Shown here: positions 50,397-59,231 of the stretch, piece by piece
Layout of the letters: each line of letters starts with the position of its first letter
Numbering within the stretch: position 1 is the first letter of the stretch
Assembly (NCBI RefSeq): GCF_042140245.1
Contig: NZ_CP159483.1
Location: forward strand, 434,001-498,000
DNA length: 64,000 nt
Source of the DNA: MH13 sp042140245
GTDB lineage: Bacteria > Pseudomonadota > Alphaproteobacteria > Rhizobiales > MH13
Direction: 5' to 3'
The notes under the pieces: model-generated
The model's database searches: none
Told to the model about the DNA's origin: nothing
The model's input: only the letters and a program-made list of their open reading frames with translations
Translations under genes and position numbers: made by a program

Positions 50397-51724
50397 CAGA
50401 CACCTCCAGCGGAAGGGGCGAGACGCCGGTAGACGTTGGCGCGCGATGCAGGCGCATCGCCTAAGTTGATCGCAGCGGTGACTCGGCGCGCTGCCTCCTG
50501 CGCTGTTGCCTCATCGCGGGCAAGCACACGGGCCAGCGGATCGCCTTTGGAAATCAGTGCGCCAACATCGGTAATGTGCGTAAGACCAACCGCGTGATCG
50601 ATGGGGTCCGCCGGGTTTGTGCGACCACCGCCAAGCGCGACCACCGCATTGCCGATGGCGCGTGTGTCCATCGCGCTCACCGTTCCGGTGGCCAGTGCTG
50701 GGACATCAATGACAATCGGCGCGGTGGGCAGATGATCCTGGTAACGGTCAACAAAATCACCAGGCCCGCCGAGCTGTGTCACCATCTCGCTGAACTTTTC
50801 CGCCGCTTTGCCGGAATCCAAAGCCTCAGCGACTTTTGCCAGGCTCTCAGCTTCAGGGGCCAGTCCGCCAAGAACGAGCATGTCCGCGCATAGAGCCAGC
50901 GTGATCTCTCGAACCCTCGGGTCCTGGGCTTCGCCGGTGAGGAACTCCACTGCCGTTGCCACTTCCACCGCGTTGCCGGCAGCGTGGCCAAGCACTTCGT
51001 TCATGTCAGTGAGAAGCGCTGATGTTTTGGTGCCAGCGCCATTGGCGACTGCCACCAGACTTTCCGCCAACGCTTCCGATTGCTCATGGCTCGGCATGAA
51101 AGCGCCAGAGCCAGATTTTACATCGAGCACCAAGCCATCGAGACCAGCAGCAAGCTTTTTTGACAAGATCGATGCTGTGATGAGGTCAATGCTCTCCACC
51201 GTCGCTGTCACGTCACGGATGCCATAAAAACGCTTATCGGCGGGGGCAAGCGACGCCGTTTGTCCGATGATGGCGCAGCCACAGGCTTCGGTGACTTTGC
51301 GAAACGTCTCATTGTCTGGCTGGGTGGTGTAGCCGGGAATGGAATCCATCTTGTCCAGCGTGCCACCGGTATGACCTAGGCCGCGCCCGGAAATCATCGG
51401 CACATAGCCACCACAAGCTGCCACAATGGGCGCAAGCATCAGCGAGAGATTGTCGCCCACTCCGCCAGTGGAGTGCTTGTCGAGTGCCGGGCCGTCCAGA
51501 TGGCTCCAATCGAGCACATCGCCAGAGTCGCGCATCGCAAGGGTGAGAGCGACACGCTCGTCCATTTCCATGCCGCGGAAAAACACTGCCATGGCAAAGC
51601 TGGAGATCTGCGCATCGGTCACGGCACCATTGGTCATGCCGTGGACGAGAAAGTTGATTTCCTCAGACGTTAGCGTACCGCCATCGCGTTTCTTGGCAAT
51701 CAGTTCTTGGGGTAGGTAAGCCAT
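50396..51724 (-). CDS. deoA: Thymidine phosphorylase
   Basis: The product has 442 residues. It has KRDGGTLTSEEINFLV at the start, the signature DKHSTGGVGDNLSLMLAPIVAACG with the phosphate site, and DVKSGSGAFMPS. It splits thymidine or deoxyuridine with phosphate into base and deoxyribose 1-phosphate. It sits between the purine phosphorylase and deoB, with tight spacing. Confidence 0.98.
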   Translation of the reverse strand: MAYLPQELIAKKRDGGTLTSEEINFLVHGMTNGAVTDAQISSFAMAVFFRGMEMDERVALTLAMRDSGDVLDWSHLDGPALDKHSTGGVGDNLSLMLAPIVAACGGYVPMISGRGLGHTGGTLDKMDSIPGYTTQPDNETFRKVTEACGCAIIGQTASLAPADKRFYGIRDVTATVESIDLITASILSKKLAAGLDGLVLDVKSGSGAFMPSHEQSEALAESLVAVANGAGTKTSALLTDMNEVLGHAAGNAVEVATAVEFLTGEAQDPRVREITLALCADMLVLGGLAPEAESLAKVAEALDSGKAAEKFSEMVTQLGGPGDFVDRYQDHLPTAPIVIDVPALATGTVSAMDTRAIGNAVVALGGGRTNPADPIDHAVGLTHITDVGALISKGDPLARVLARDEATAQEAARRVTAAINLGDAPASRANVYRRLAPSAGGV

Positions 51725-51735
51725 GCGCGACTTTG

Positions 51736-52539
51736 TCAGTGTTCAGCCAGATCGGCAACCACAGCGCGGATGAGTTTGGTGAGGTTTGGCACAATGGTTG
51801 CGCCAACGTCCTTGGTCTCATGGTGTGAGAGAGCTTCACCCGTCATACCGGCACCGAGATTGGTGATGGATGAGATGGCCAGCACATTAAGCCCGTGAAA
51901 GCGGGCCAGGATGGTTTCAGGCACCGTCGACATGCCGACCGCATCCATACCCATCGTACGGGCCATGCGGATTTCAGCGGGTGTTTCGAAGCTCGGGCCC
52001 AAAAACCACCCATAAACGCCTTCATGAAGTGCAATGCCTTCGGCCTCAGCGAGCTGTTTGGCACGGGCGCGCATGGCTGGGTCATAGGCATCGACCATGT
52101 TGGCAAACCGAGCATCACCCTCTACGCCAATGAGCGGATTGCGACCAGAAAAGTTAATGTGATCGTTGATCAGCATCAGTGATCCAGGAGCCATCTTTTC
52201 ATGCAAGCTGCCGGCCGCATTGGTGAGGATGAGGCTCTCCACACCAAGGCCCTTAAGCGTTGCGATCGGCACCGCCATGGCGTCAGCCTCGCCGGTCTCA
52301 TAAGCATGCACACGGCCTGCTAAAACAGCGACTTCAACACCTGCCAGCTTGCCTATCACCAGGTCAGCTGCGTGGCTCGATACGGTTGAGTGTGGGAAGT
52401 GCGGCAGATCAGTGTAGGCGATACGAACCGCATCCTCGATCTCATCCACCAGTCCGCCAAGTCCTGACCCCAGAACCAAACCGAGTTTGGGCGCAGCGTT
52501 CGGCAAACGCGCGCGGATGACGGAAACTGCATCGGACAT
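51736..52539 (-). CDS. Purine-nucleoside phosphorylase (trimeric PunA/NP-II type)
   Basis: The product has 267 residues. Motifs LGLVLGSGLGGLVDEI, HAYE in VAVLAGRVHAYETG, ESLILTNAAGSLHEKMAPGSLMLINDHIN and VGMSTVPETILARFHGL are those of the trimeric mammalian-type PNP family. It cleaves inosine and guanosine with phosphate. It precedes deoA by 11 bases. Confidence 0.94.
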   Translation of the reverse strand: MSDAVSVIRARLPNAAPKLGLVLGSGLGGLVDEIEDAVRIAYTDLPHFPHSTVSSHAADLVIGKLAGVEVAVLAGRVHAYETGEADAMAVPIATLKGLGVESLILTNAAGSLHEKMAPGSLMLINDHINFSGRNPLIGVEGDARFANMVDAYDPAMRARAKQLAEAEGIALHEGVYGWFLGPSFETPAEIRMARTMGMDAVGMSTVPETILARFHGLNVLAISSITNLGAGMTGEALSHHETKDVGATIVPNLTKLIRAVVADLAEH

Positions 52540-52540
52540 A

Positions 52541-52972
52541 CTAGTCGTCTTTCAGGTTAAACGCGTGGGGCAGAAGATCGCCAACGGTGGTTTCCAACAT
52601 GATCTCATGCGGGGAAACAATGATCACCGGTACGGCAGCGTTTTGCGCAAATTCAGCCAGGCGTTGTCGGCAGCCACCGCAAGGCGAGGCGAGGCCCCAT
52701 GGCTCACTCTCGGCTTGCGTGTCCGTTTTACCGCCGGCGACCGCTACAGCCCTGATTGTGCGGGCACCCGCTAACGCCATCGCCGCGATCGCGCCGGCCT
52801 CGGCACAACTGCCAAGGGGATAGGCTGCGTTTTCGACATTGCAGCCAGGATAGATCGAACCGTCCTCGGCAAGCACTGCCGCGCCCACGCGATAGTTCGA
52901 ATAGGACGCATAGGCCGTCTCGCGTGCCTTGCGGGCCGCATCGACCAAGGCCGTTCTTTGTGCCTCGTCCAT
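52541..52972 (-). CDS. cdd: Cytidine deaminase
   Basis: The product has 143 residues, the homotetrameric short form. The zinc motif is CNVENAAYPLGSCAEAGAIAAM, with the catalytic Glu in CAE, and PCGGCRQRLAEF gives the other two Cys. It deaminates cytidine and deoxycytidine to uridine. It lies two bases before the next gene and one base after, so it is clearly within the operon. Confidence 0.97.
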   Translation of the reverse strand: MDEAQRTALVDAARKARETAYASYSNYRVGAAVLAEDGSIYPGCNVENAAYPLGSCAEAGAIAAMALAGARTIRAVAVAGGKTDTQAESEPWGLASPCGGCRQRLAEFAQNAAVPVIIVSPHEIMLETTVGDLLPHAFNLKDD

Positions 52973-52974
52973 GC

Positions 52975-53946
52975 CTAGCGTTCCTTCACATAGGGCACGC
53001 CACCGGCCTTGGGCGGATCAGCACGACCGATGAAACCAGCGAGCAGAACGACGGTGAGAATGTAAGGCAGCGCCTGCACAATCTGCACCGGCACTTCTCC
53101 GATCAAGGGCAGGTCACGGCCTTGCAGCACAATGCCCAGCGCCTCGAGGAAGCCAAACAGCAGGCAAGCATAGAGAACTGGCACGGGCTTCCATTTGGCG
53201 AAGATGAGCGCGGCCAAGGCAATAAAGCCCTTACCGGCAGACATGTTGGGCACAAAGCTTGCAGATTGCGCCGTGGAGAGATAGGCGCCTGCGAGCCCGC
53301 AAAGCATGCCGCAAATGATGACCGCTTGATACCGCATCAAAGTCACCGAAATACCGGCGGTATCAACAGCTGCTGGGTTCTCACCAACGGCGCGCAGGCG
53401 CAGGCCAAAGCGCGTGCGGAACACCACAAACCAAGTGACCGGTACGGCCAAGAAACCGATATAAACCAGCAAGTTGTGGCCGGATATCAGATCAAAATAG
53501 ATCGGCCCAATTATCGGCACGTCTTGCAGACTTTCGGCGCCAAGCCAGGTGATCGGCGTGAACCGCGCCTCATCATCCAAACCGGGTGTGCGTCCGCCGC
53601 GTTGGAAATAGGCATGGCCGATCAGAGCTGTGAGACCGGCGGCCAAAAAGTTGATTGCAACGCCCGACACGATCTGATTGCCGCGCGCTGTGATGCAGGC
53701 AAAGCCATGAACAAGCGCAAGCAAGACCGAGACCAAGATGGCTGCCCCAAGCCCGAGCCATACATTGCCTGTGACCGCACCAATAGCAGCAGCAGCAAAG
53801 GCGGCTGCCAGCATCTTGCCCTCAAGCCCGATGTCGAAAATGCCGGAACGTTCAGAGTAGAGGCCAGCAAGGGCCGCAAACAGCAACGGCATAGAAAGCC
53901 GTACGGTGGAATCGAGAAGCAGAATGAAGCTTTGAAAACTCTCCAT
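52975..53946 (-). CDS. Nucleoside ABC transporter permease 2
   Basis: The product has 323 residues with eight to nine membrane helices. SGIFDIGLEGKMLAAAF and the VGENPAAVDTAGISVTLMRY loop, which docks on the ATPase, identify the branched-chain/sugar-type permease family used by BMP-class nucleoside importers. It forms a heterodimer with the permease encoded directly upstream, six bases away. Confidence 0.93.
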   Translation of the reverse strand: MESFQSFILLLDSTVRLSMPLLFAALAGLYSERSGIFDIGLEGKMLAAAFAAAAIGAVTGNVWLGLGAAILVSVLLALVHGFACITARGNQIVSGVAINFLAAGLTALIGHAYFQRGGRTPGLDDEARFTPITWLGAESLQDVPIIGPIYFDLISGHNLLVYIGFLAVPVTWFVVFRTRFGLRLRAVGENPAAVDTAGISVTLMRYQAVIICGMLCGLAGAYLSTAQSASFVPNMSAGKGFIALAALIFAKWKPVPVLYACLLFGFLEALGIVLQGRDLPLIGEVPVQIVQALPYILTVVLLAGFIGRADPPKAGGVPYVKER

Positions 53947-53951
53947 GGGCT

Positions 53952-55094
53952 CTACTCCGCTGCCTGGCCAGCCGCGGCAGACGCTTCACGGACTTTGCGG
54001 CGATCATAGAGCGCGTTGAAGAACCCGACGATGGCGGGGCGGAACAGCCCTTCAAGGGCACCGGCGAAGAGGATCACCAAACCTTGGATGGCGATGATCA
54101 TATCGCGCGTGATCGAAGGCATGGAGAAGGCAAGCTCCGCGCCACCTTGGTAAAGTGCGCCAAACAGAAGAGCGGCCAGAACAATACCAATCGGGTGGGC
54201 ACGCCCCATGAGGGCAACAGCAATGCCGACAAAACCGGCACCACCGGCAAACTCCAAGATCAGGCGGCCGTGCACGCCCATGATCTCGTTGATGGCCATC
54301 ATGCCAGCCAAGCCACCGGAGATGGCCATGGCGATCATGATCAAACGCGGGGGGCGCATGCCTGCATAAACGGCGGCCGTTGGGTTCTGTCCTAGCGTAC
54401 GCATCCGGTATCCGAGCCGGGTGCGCCAGACCAGCACCCACACCAAAAACGCCATGATGAGGGCTAGGAAGAGCGAAATGTTGGTCTGCGCGCCACCAAG
54501 GTTCATGCCGAACCAGTCGAAGAACCAATCGATGCGTGGAATACGGCCGCCCTCTTCAAAGGTGCGCGACTCCGGTGCCATTGACCCTGGCTGGCGGAAA
54601 ACGTTGACCAGCATATAGGTCATCAGCGCAGCCGCGATGAAGTTGAACATGATGGTGGTGATAACGATGTGGCTGCCACGCTTGGCTTGTAGATAGCCAG
54701 GCACAAAAGCCCAAAACGCGCCGAACGCCGCGCCGGCCATGATGGCGAAGGGTGCTGTGATCCACCAAGGCACTAATGTGTCCATAAACAGGCAGACCAA
54801 TGCCACGCCGAGACCAGCAACATAGGCTTGACCCTCGCCACCGATGTTGAACAACCCCGCATGGAAAGCCACCGCCACAGCGAGCCCTGTGAAGATGAAA
54901 TTGGTTGCGTAGTAGAGCGTGAAGCCAAGCCCTTCGCCGTACCCGAAAGCGCCGAACAGCATCAGCTCAACCGCTTCGAGTGGGTTCTCACCAACGGCGA
55001 TCACCACCAGACCGGCGACCAGAAAAGCAGCGGCCAGGTTCAACAGTGGGATCAGGCCAAAATCGACCCAACGAGGAAGTTCACCTCTGCTCAT
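53952..55094 (-). CDS. Nucleoside ABC transporter permease 1
   Basis: The product has 380 residues with about ten membrane helices. HAGLFNIGGEGQAYVAGLGVALV and RMRTLGQNPTAAVYAGMRPPRLI are the paired family motifs. It is the larger permease of the BMP-type importer. It is encoded 28 bases after the secreted unknown protein gene and before the second permease. Confidence 0.93.
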   Translation of the reverse strand: MSRGELPRWVDFGLIPLLNLAAAFLVAGLVVIAVGENPLEAVELMLFGAFGYGEGLGFTLYYATNFIFTGLAVAVAFHAGLFNIGGEGQAYVAGLGVALVCLFMDTLVPWWITAPFAIMAGAAFGAFWAFVPGYLQAKRGSHIVITTIMFNFIAAALMTYMLVNVFRQPGSMAPESRTFEEGGRIPRIDWFFDWFGMNLGGAQTNISLFLALIMAFLVWVLVWRTRLGYRMRTLGQNPTAAVYAGMRPPRLIMIAMAISGGLAGMMAINEIMGVHGRLILEFAGGAGFVGIAVALMGRAHPIGIVLAALLFGALYQGGAELAFSMPSITRDMIIAIQGLVILFAGALEGLFRPAIVGFFNALYDRRKVREASAAAGQAAE

Positions 55095-55122
55095 CGCACC
55101 CTCGCTTCATCGCACTCTTGGC

Positions 55123-56031
55123 TCATCCTTTGCCCCGCCGTTCAAGATAGCCTTCCTGCACCAAGTGATCGCGTAGAAACGGTACAAACCCTACTTCGCG
55201 CCTATCGGCATCGGCACACTCCCAAACGGGGCCACCATCAGCGCAGACCTCATAAACGACATCACTGGCAACGTTGATCTGTTCCAGTGTGGCAAGTGCC
55301 TCTTCACCGCGACCGAGGCGCGCTTCGATGCCCGCCCAACCAGCCAAACGGCCTGGCTCACCGCTCATGGCTGATGGGCTGTCAAACTGTGTCAGTTGGC
55401 TTTCATATGTCGGGATGAGGTCGGGATTGTCTGAAACATCCACCGGCTCTCCATCGCGCACAGTGAAGAACCTCGGCGGTGGCGCGGAGCACGCATAGCA
55501 ATCGAAGGTGTAGAGGAAGCTTTGATCGGCAACTTCTATCTCTCCAAAACCGTTCTCATCGGCATCCCACACCGTGTAACCGCCATCGAACAGACCAAGC
55601 TCGTGGACTTGCCAAACACCACCAGGGGACAAAGCGGCGATCTGAATACGGTCGCAGCAATGAGCGCCACCGGTGTAGCTCGATGCAATGAGTTCTGGCT
55701 CAGGTGTCGATGGATCGATGTTCACAAGCTGCATGCTTGCGGGCAGGAAGGGGAAGAAGCTTGGCTCACCCTCAAAACGCAAAACCTCGCCGTTGGCGTC
55801 TTCAAGCACATAGACCGGTGTTATTGTGTCATCGCTGTTGGCTTGCGCTTCGATCCGCGCGGTGATGCCACCCAAGGTCAGCGTGTTTGGGCCTGTTTCG
55901 CTGTACTCATCCAGGGTGATCCCCAGCACCGGATCGGGCTCGGTGGACGGTGCCGCGCTTGGCCCTTTTTGGGCAAGGGTCGGCGTTGCAATAAGGCAAA
56001 ACGCTGCACAAACGACAAAAGCACGGTTCAT
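55123..56031 (-). CDS. Exported GGAHCC-motif protein embedded in the nucleoside operon
   Basis: The product has 302 residues with a signal peptide (MNRAFVVCAAFCLIATPTLA). The mature protein has SYTGGAHCCDRIQI at 119-132, a D-x-D-x-N-G loop in WDADENGFGEIEVAD at 155-169 that resembles FG-GAP/calcium-binding repeats, a CYAC pair at 178-181, and more cysteines near the C-terminus. It is probably periplasmic with disulphides. I do not know its function. Its ATG overlaps the ATPase stop (ATGA), and the permease follows, so it is translationally tied to the transporter. It may be a secondary component or an unrelated insertion. Confidence 0.85.
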   Translation of the reverse strand: MNRAFVVCAAFCLIATPTLAQKGPSAAPSTEPDPVLGITLDEYSETGPNTLTLGGITARIEAQANSDDTITPVYVLEDANGEVLRFEGEPSFFPFLPASMQLVNIDPSTPEPELIASSYTGGAHCCDRIQIAALSPGGVWQVHELGLFDGGYTVWDADENGFGEIEVADQSFLYTFDCYACSAPPPRFFTVRDGEPVDVSDNPDLIPTYESQLTQFDSPSAMSGEPGRLAGWAGIEARLGRGEEALATLEQINVASDVVYEVCADGGPVWECADADRREVGFVPFLRDHLVQEGYLERRGKG

Positions 56032-57626
56032 TGTGCAGCCTCCACAGCTTGGCCCTGGTTAGCGGCACCGTCGATGCCAGCCATCATCAGACCAATCTCA
56101 TTTTCATCGGTATCTTGCGGCATACGTTCACCTACTATTTCGCCACCGCACATCACCAGAATCCGGTCGGAGAGACCGAAAATCTCATCAAGCTCCACCG
56201 AAACCAAAAGCACCGCTTTACCTGCATCACGCATGGCGATGAGCTGTTTGTGGATGAACTCAATGGCACCAATGTCCACGCCGCGCGTTGGTTGACCGAC
56301 CAGCAGGACGTCAGGGTCCTGCTCCATTTCGCGAGCGATAACGATTTTTTGCTGATTGCCGCCTGAGAAGTTCGCTGTTTTCAGGCGGCAGTTGGGCGGT
56401 CGGATATCGTACTTTTCAATGTGCGCTTTGGCATGATCGCGCACAGCATCAACATCCAGCACGAACTTGCCGCCAATATCATCATGGTCGTGATAGCCAA
56501 GGACAGCGTTTTCGTTTTCTTCAAAGCTCTTAACCAGGCCCATGCGCAATCGATCTTCGGGCACATGGCCCATGCCGAGATGTCGTGCTTCAGCTGGGTC
56601 GCCGGTGCGGGACAGCGTCTTGCCATTGATGACAACTGATCCGGCGCTTGGTGGAACAATGCCTGAAACCGCCTCAAGCAGTTCCGACTGGCCATTGCCT
56701 GAGACGCCGGCAATGCCAACAATCTCGCCGCGACGCACGTCAAAGGAGACGTTTTTCACGCGGTCAACGCCGAACTTGTCCGTGACGGTGAGGTTCCTCA
56801 CTTCCAAGGCCGCCTCGCCGGGCTTGGCCTCGCCTTTGTCGACTTCCAGCAACACCCGGCGACCGACCATCTGTTCGGCAATCTCCGATGGGTTGGTATC
56901 AGCGGTTTGAAGCGTGGCCACCATCGCGCCACGTCGCATCACCGAAACCTCATCGGTAACAGCCATGATCTCGCGCAGCTTGTGGGTGATGAGCAAAATC
57001 GTTTTGCCCTGGTCGCGCAATTGGCGCAGGATTTTGAAGAGATTATCAGCTTCTTCAGGCGTCAAGACGCCTGTCGGCTCATCGAGTATGAGGATATCAG
57101 CACCACGATAGAGCGCCTTCAAAATCTCCACGCGTTGCTGCAGGCCGACCGAAAGCTCCGACACGATGGCGTCTGGATCGACGGTCAGACCATAGGTTTC
57201 GCTGAGGTGTTTGAGGTCTTTGCGAACCTTCTCTCGCCCGGCTTGCAAAAGGGCTGCGCCCTCAGCGCCCAACATGACGTTCTCAATAACGGTGAAGTTG
57301 TCGACCAGCATGAAGTGCTGATGGACCATGCCAATGCCGTGGGCGATAGCATCGTTGGAGGAGCGAATGGAAACCTTCTGGCCACCGACAAAAATGTCGC
57401 CATCGTCGGCTTCGTAAAAGCCGTACAGAATGGACATGAGGGTGGACTTGCCGGCGCCATTTTCCCCCACGATCCCATGGATCGATTGGCGCGCGACCTT
57501 CAAATCAATGTGCTTGTTGGCATGGACCGCGCCGAAGCGCTTGTCGATGCCACGCAACTCAATCGCCAGCGTGTTCGATGAAGCAGCTGATGAAGGTATG
57601 GGTTCAGCGTTGGTCGTTTCTGTCAC
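56028..57626 (-). CDS. Nucleoside ABC transporter dual ATPase
   Basis: The product has 532 residues with two ABC domains, as in sugar-type importers. First domain: Walker A GENGAGKST (54-62), signature LSVGLQQRVEILKAL, Walker B ILILDEPTGVL. Second domain: degenerate Walker A GVSGNGQSELLEA, signature FSGGNQQKIVIARE and VLLVGQPTRGVDIGAIEF. It drives nucleoside import by ATP hydrolysis. It is 71 bases after the substrate-binding gene, across a strong hairpin. Confidence 0.95.
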   Translation of the reverse strand: MTETTNAEPIPSSAASSNTLAIELRGIDKRFGAVHANKHIDLKVARQSIHGIVGENGAGKSTLMSILYGFYEADDGDIFVGGQKVSIRSSNDAIAHGIGMVHQHFMLVDNFTVIENVMLGAEGAALLQAGREKVRKDLKHLSETYGLTVDPDAIVSELSVGLQQRVEILKALYRGADILILDEPTGVLTPEEADNLFKILRQLRDQGKTILLITHKLREIMAVTDEVSVMRRGAMVATLQTADTNPSEIAEQMVGRRVLLEVDKGEAKPGEAALEVRNLTVTDKFGVDRVKNVSFDVRRGEIVGIAGVSGNGQSELLEAVSGIVPPSAGSVVINGKTLSRTGDPAEARHLGMGHVPEDRLRMGLVKSFEENENAVLGYHDHDDIGGKFVLDVDAVRDHAKAHIEKYDIRPPNCRLKTANFSGGNQQKIVIAREMEQDPDVLLVGQPTRGVDIGAIEFIHKQLIAMRDAGKAVLLVSVELDEIFGLSDRILVMCGGEIVGERMPQDTDENEIGLMMAGIDGAANQGQAVEAAQ

Positions 57627-57654
57627 GGCTTATTGCCCTGCCGATTGGAACAAT

Positions 57655-57681
57655 GGCCGGTCCCACTATAGGGGACCGGCC
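57655..57681 (-). terminator. Hairpin between the substrate-binding protein and ATPase genes
   Basis: GGCCGGTCCC (57655-57664) and GGGACCGGCC (57672-57681) form a perfect ten-pair stem with a seven-base loop. It lies 16 bases after the binding-protein stop. No T run follows. In ABC importers such intercistronic hairpins often protect the upstream binding-protein message, so that it is made in excess. Confidence 0.75.
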
Positions 57682-57697
57682 GATGTCTCTTGATGGC

Positions 57698-58702
57698 TTA
57701 CTCGATAGGGCAGGTTGAATCAGAGCGGTAGTCATGGACAACAACTTCGCCGGAAGCAATTGCCTGAGCAGCTTCATCGACTGCGACACGCATCTCATCT
57801 GAAATCAAGGCCGCGTTGTTATCATCATCAGCCCAACCGACTGCTCCCTCGGCCAGACCAAGAACGACAATGCCATCTTCAACATCGCCACCTGTCTCCA
57901 TCGCGTCTGAGAAATAGTCATAAACGGCGACATCAACGCGCTTGAGCATAGACGTTAGCACGGACCCAGGATGCAAACCATTTTGGTTGGAGTCCACACC
58001 GATGCCCAAAACGCCAGCGTCAGCAGCAGCTTGCAGCACACCGATGCCTGTACCACCGGCTGCGTGAAACACAACATCAGCTCCAGATGAGATGTGGCTT
58101 TGGGTGATTTCGCCGCCACGCACCGGGTCGTTCCATGCCGCCGGTGTGGTGCCGGTCATGGCCCAAACCACCTCCACATCTTCATCGGCTGATACCGCCC
58201 CCTGGGCGTATCCGCACTGGAAGGCTGAGATCAGTGGAATGTCCATTCCGCCAACAAAGCCGACTGTGCCTGTCTCTGAGGCCATCGCTGCCAGGATGCC
58301 AACCAGGTACGATCCTTCGTGCTCTTTGAAAAGAATTGAGCGCACATTCGGAAGATCGACAACGCTGTCCACGATCGCAAACTGCGTGTCAGGGAACTCG
58401 GCTGCCACCGTTTCGACAGCCGTAGCGTGCAGGAAGCCGATGGCGATGATCGGGTTAAGACCTCGACGCGCGAAGTTACGGAGAGCCTGTGCGCGTTGCG
58501 CGTCGTTCTGGATCTCAAAATCGGCATACTCGATACCGGTTTCCTCGGAGAACCGCTCTGCGCCGGTATAGGCTGACTGATTGAAGCTCTCATCAAAACG
58601 GCCACCAACATCGTAAACAATGGCCGGATTGATATCGTCGGCAATGGCTGGGACAGTAAGAAGTGCACCCAGAGCCGCTGTGGCGAGCAGTTGTTTGATC
58701 AT
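57698..58702 (-). CDS. BMP-family nucleoside-binding lipoprotein or periplasmic protein
   Basis: The product has 334 residues. A signal peptide is clear (MIKQLLATAALGALLTVPAIA) with no lipobox Cys, so it is probably periplasmic. PAIVYDVGGRFDESFNQSAYTGAERFSEETG is the PnrA/BMP family start, which contacts the nucleoside, and GVDSNQNGLHPGSVLTSMLKRVD is near the second half. It is the first gene of the operon and delivers the nucleoside to the permeases. Confidence 0.93.
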   Translation of the reverse strand: MIKQLLATAALGALLTVPAIADDINPAIVYDVGGRFDESFNQSAYTGAERFSEETGIEYADFEIQNDAQRAQALRNFARRGLNPIIAIGFLHATAVETVAAEFPDTQFAIVDSVVDLPNVRSILFKEHEGSYLVGILAAMASETGTVGFVGGMDIPLISAFQCGYAQGAVSADEDVEVVWAMTGTTPAAWNDPVRGGEITQSHISSGADVVFHAAGGTGIGVLQAAADAGVLGIGVDSNQNGLHPGSVLTSMLKRVDVAVYDYFSDAMETGGDVEDGIVVLGLAEGAVGWADDDNNAALISDEMRVAVDEAAQAIASGEVVVHDYRSDSTCPIE

Positions 58703-58949
58703 GTATTCACCTCCGTTGAGACCCTTTTGGGCCTGCCCTTACCGGTGGTTTTGTTGGTTCTTACAACACCGGCCGGGCGTTAAGCTGTTCAGCTTTGAAA
58801 GCTGCACAAAGGCATTCTTCCTAAAAGCTGACAGCGACCCTAAGCCATTGGGCACAGAGAGCAAGAGGGTGTGGGTTTTGTCGCAACGGAATAGAACCGA
58901 CATTCTGTGGGCGACTGTCAGTTCTCTAAGTCAGGAGGCCGGATGTAGG
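58703..58949. other. Upstream region of the nucleoside operon
   Basis: These 247 bases hold no supported gene. A GGAG-like site (ACCTCC on the plus strand, 58711-58716) precedes the binding-protein ATG. No operator of a known nucleoside regulator was recognised. Confidence 0.5.
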
Positions 58950-59171
58950 CTAGCTTCGGTGGTCGCCGCTGAAGCATCCAGGGTCAAAAGGCAGATCGCC
59001 AAGTTGCCGCTGGTCCATTGCTTGAAGGGCCGGGTGTGAGAGCGGATCTGCGCGATAGCGTCGCCGCTCCCTCAGTTTCTGGCAATGATGATAGCGCACC
59101 TGCTGATCCTGATATCGGTGCATGGAGTGTTTGAACAGTTGGTAAAGTGGTTTTAGCATACCTCTATCCAT
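58950..59171 (-). CDS. Small basic protein, DUF1127-like
   Basis: The product has 73 residues. ATG 59171 has GAGAAGG seven bases ahead, a strong ribosome site, which supports it as a real gene. The middle is Arg/His-rich (RYHHCQKLRERRRYRADP) and the end HPALQAMDQRQLGDLPFDP resembles the C-terminal L-x-x-M-x-x-x-x-L-x-D pattern of DUF1127 proteins, small Arg-rich proteins that bind RNA in some alphaproteobacteria. It is divergent from the LysR gene with 58 bases between, so that regulator may control it. Confidence 0.5.
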   Translation of the reverse strand: MDRGMLKPLYQLFKHSMHRYQDQQVRYHHCQKLRERRRYRADPLSHPALQAMDQRQLGDLPFDPGCFSGDHRS

Positions 59172-59189
59172 AAACTCGCCTTCTCAGAA

Positions 59190-59199
59190 ATCCATGGAT
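59190..59199. promoter_or_regulatory. 10-bp palindrome in the LysR divergent region
   Basis: ATCCATGGAT is a perfect palindrome, 19 bases before the small-gene start and 31 before the LysR start. With the second palindrome it fills most of the gap. It is a candidate binding site for the LysR regulator. Confidence 0.35.
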
Positions 59200-59214
59200 A
59201 TCCTCATCACTTTG

Positions 59215-59231
59215 ATATAGATTTTCTATAT
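59215..59231. promoter_or_regulatory. Inverted repeat overlapping the LysR start codon
   Basis: ATATAGA-TTT-TCTATAT is a perfect seven-base dyad whose right arm runs into the ATG at 59230. No ribosome site is seen before this ATG. It may be an autoregulatory operator or a hairpin that hides the start codon. Confidence 0.5.

Noticed and set aside
52756..54009. Plus-strand 417-codon open frame across cdd and permease genes
   Set aside because: It is antisense to two clear operon genes, rich in His, Arg and Gln, and has no domain pattern or ribosome site.
56907..57581. Plus-strand 224-codon open frame opposite the nucleoside ATPase gene
   Set aside because: It is antisense to the Walker A and signature region of the ATPase. 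Its coding look is an effect of codon use on the other strand.
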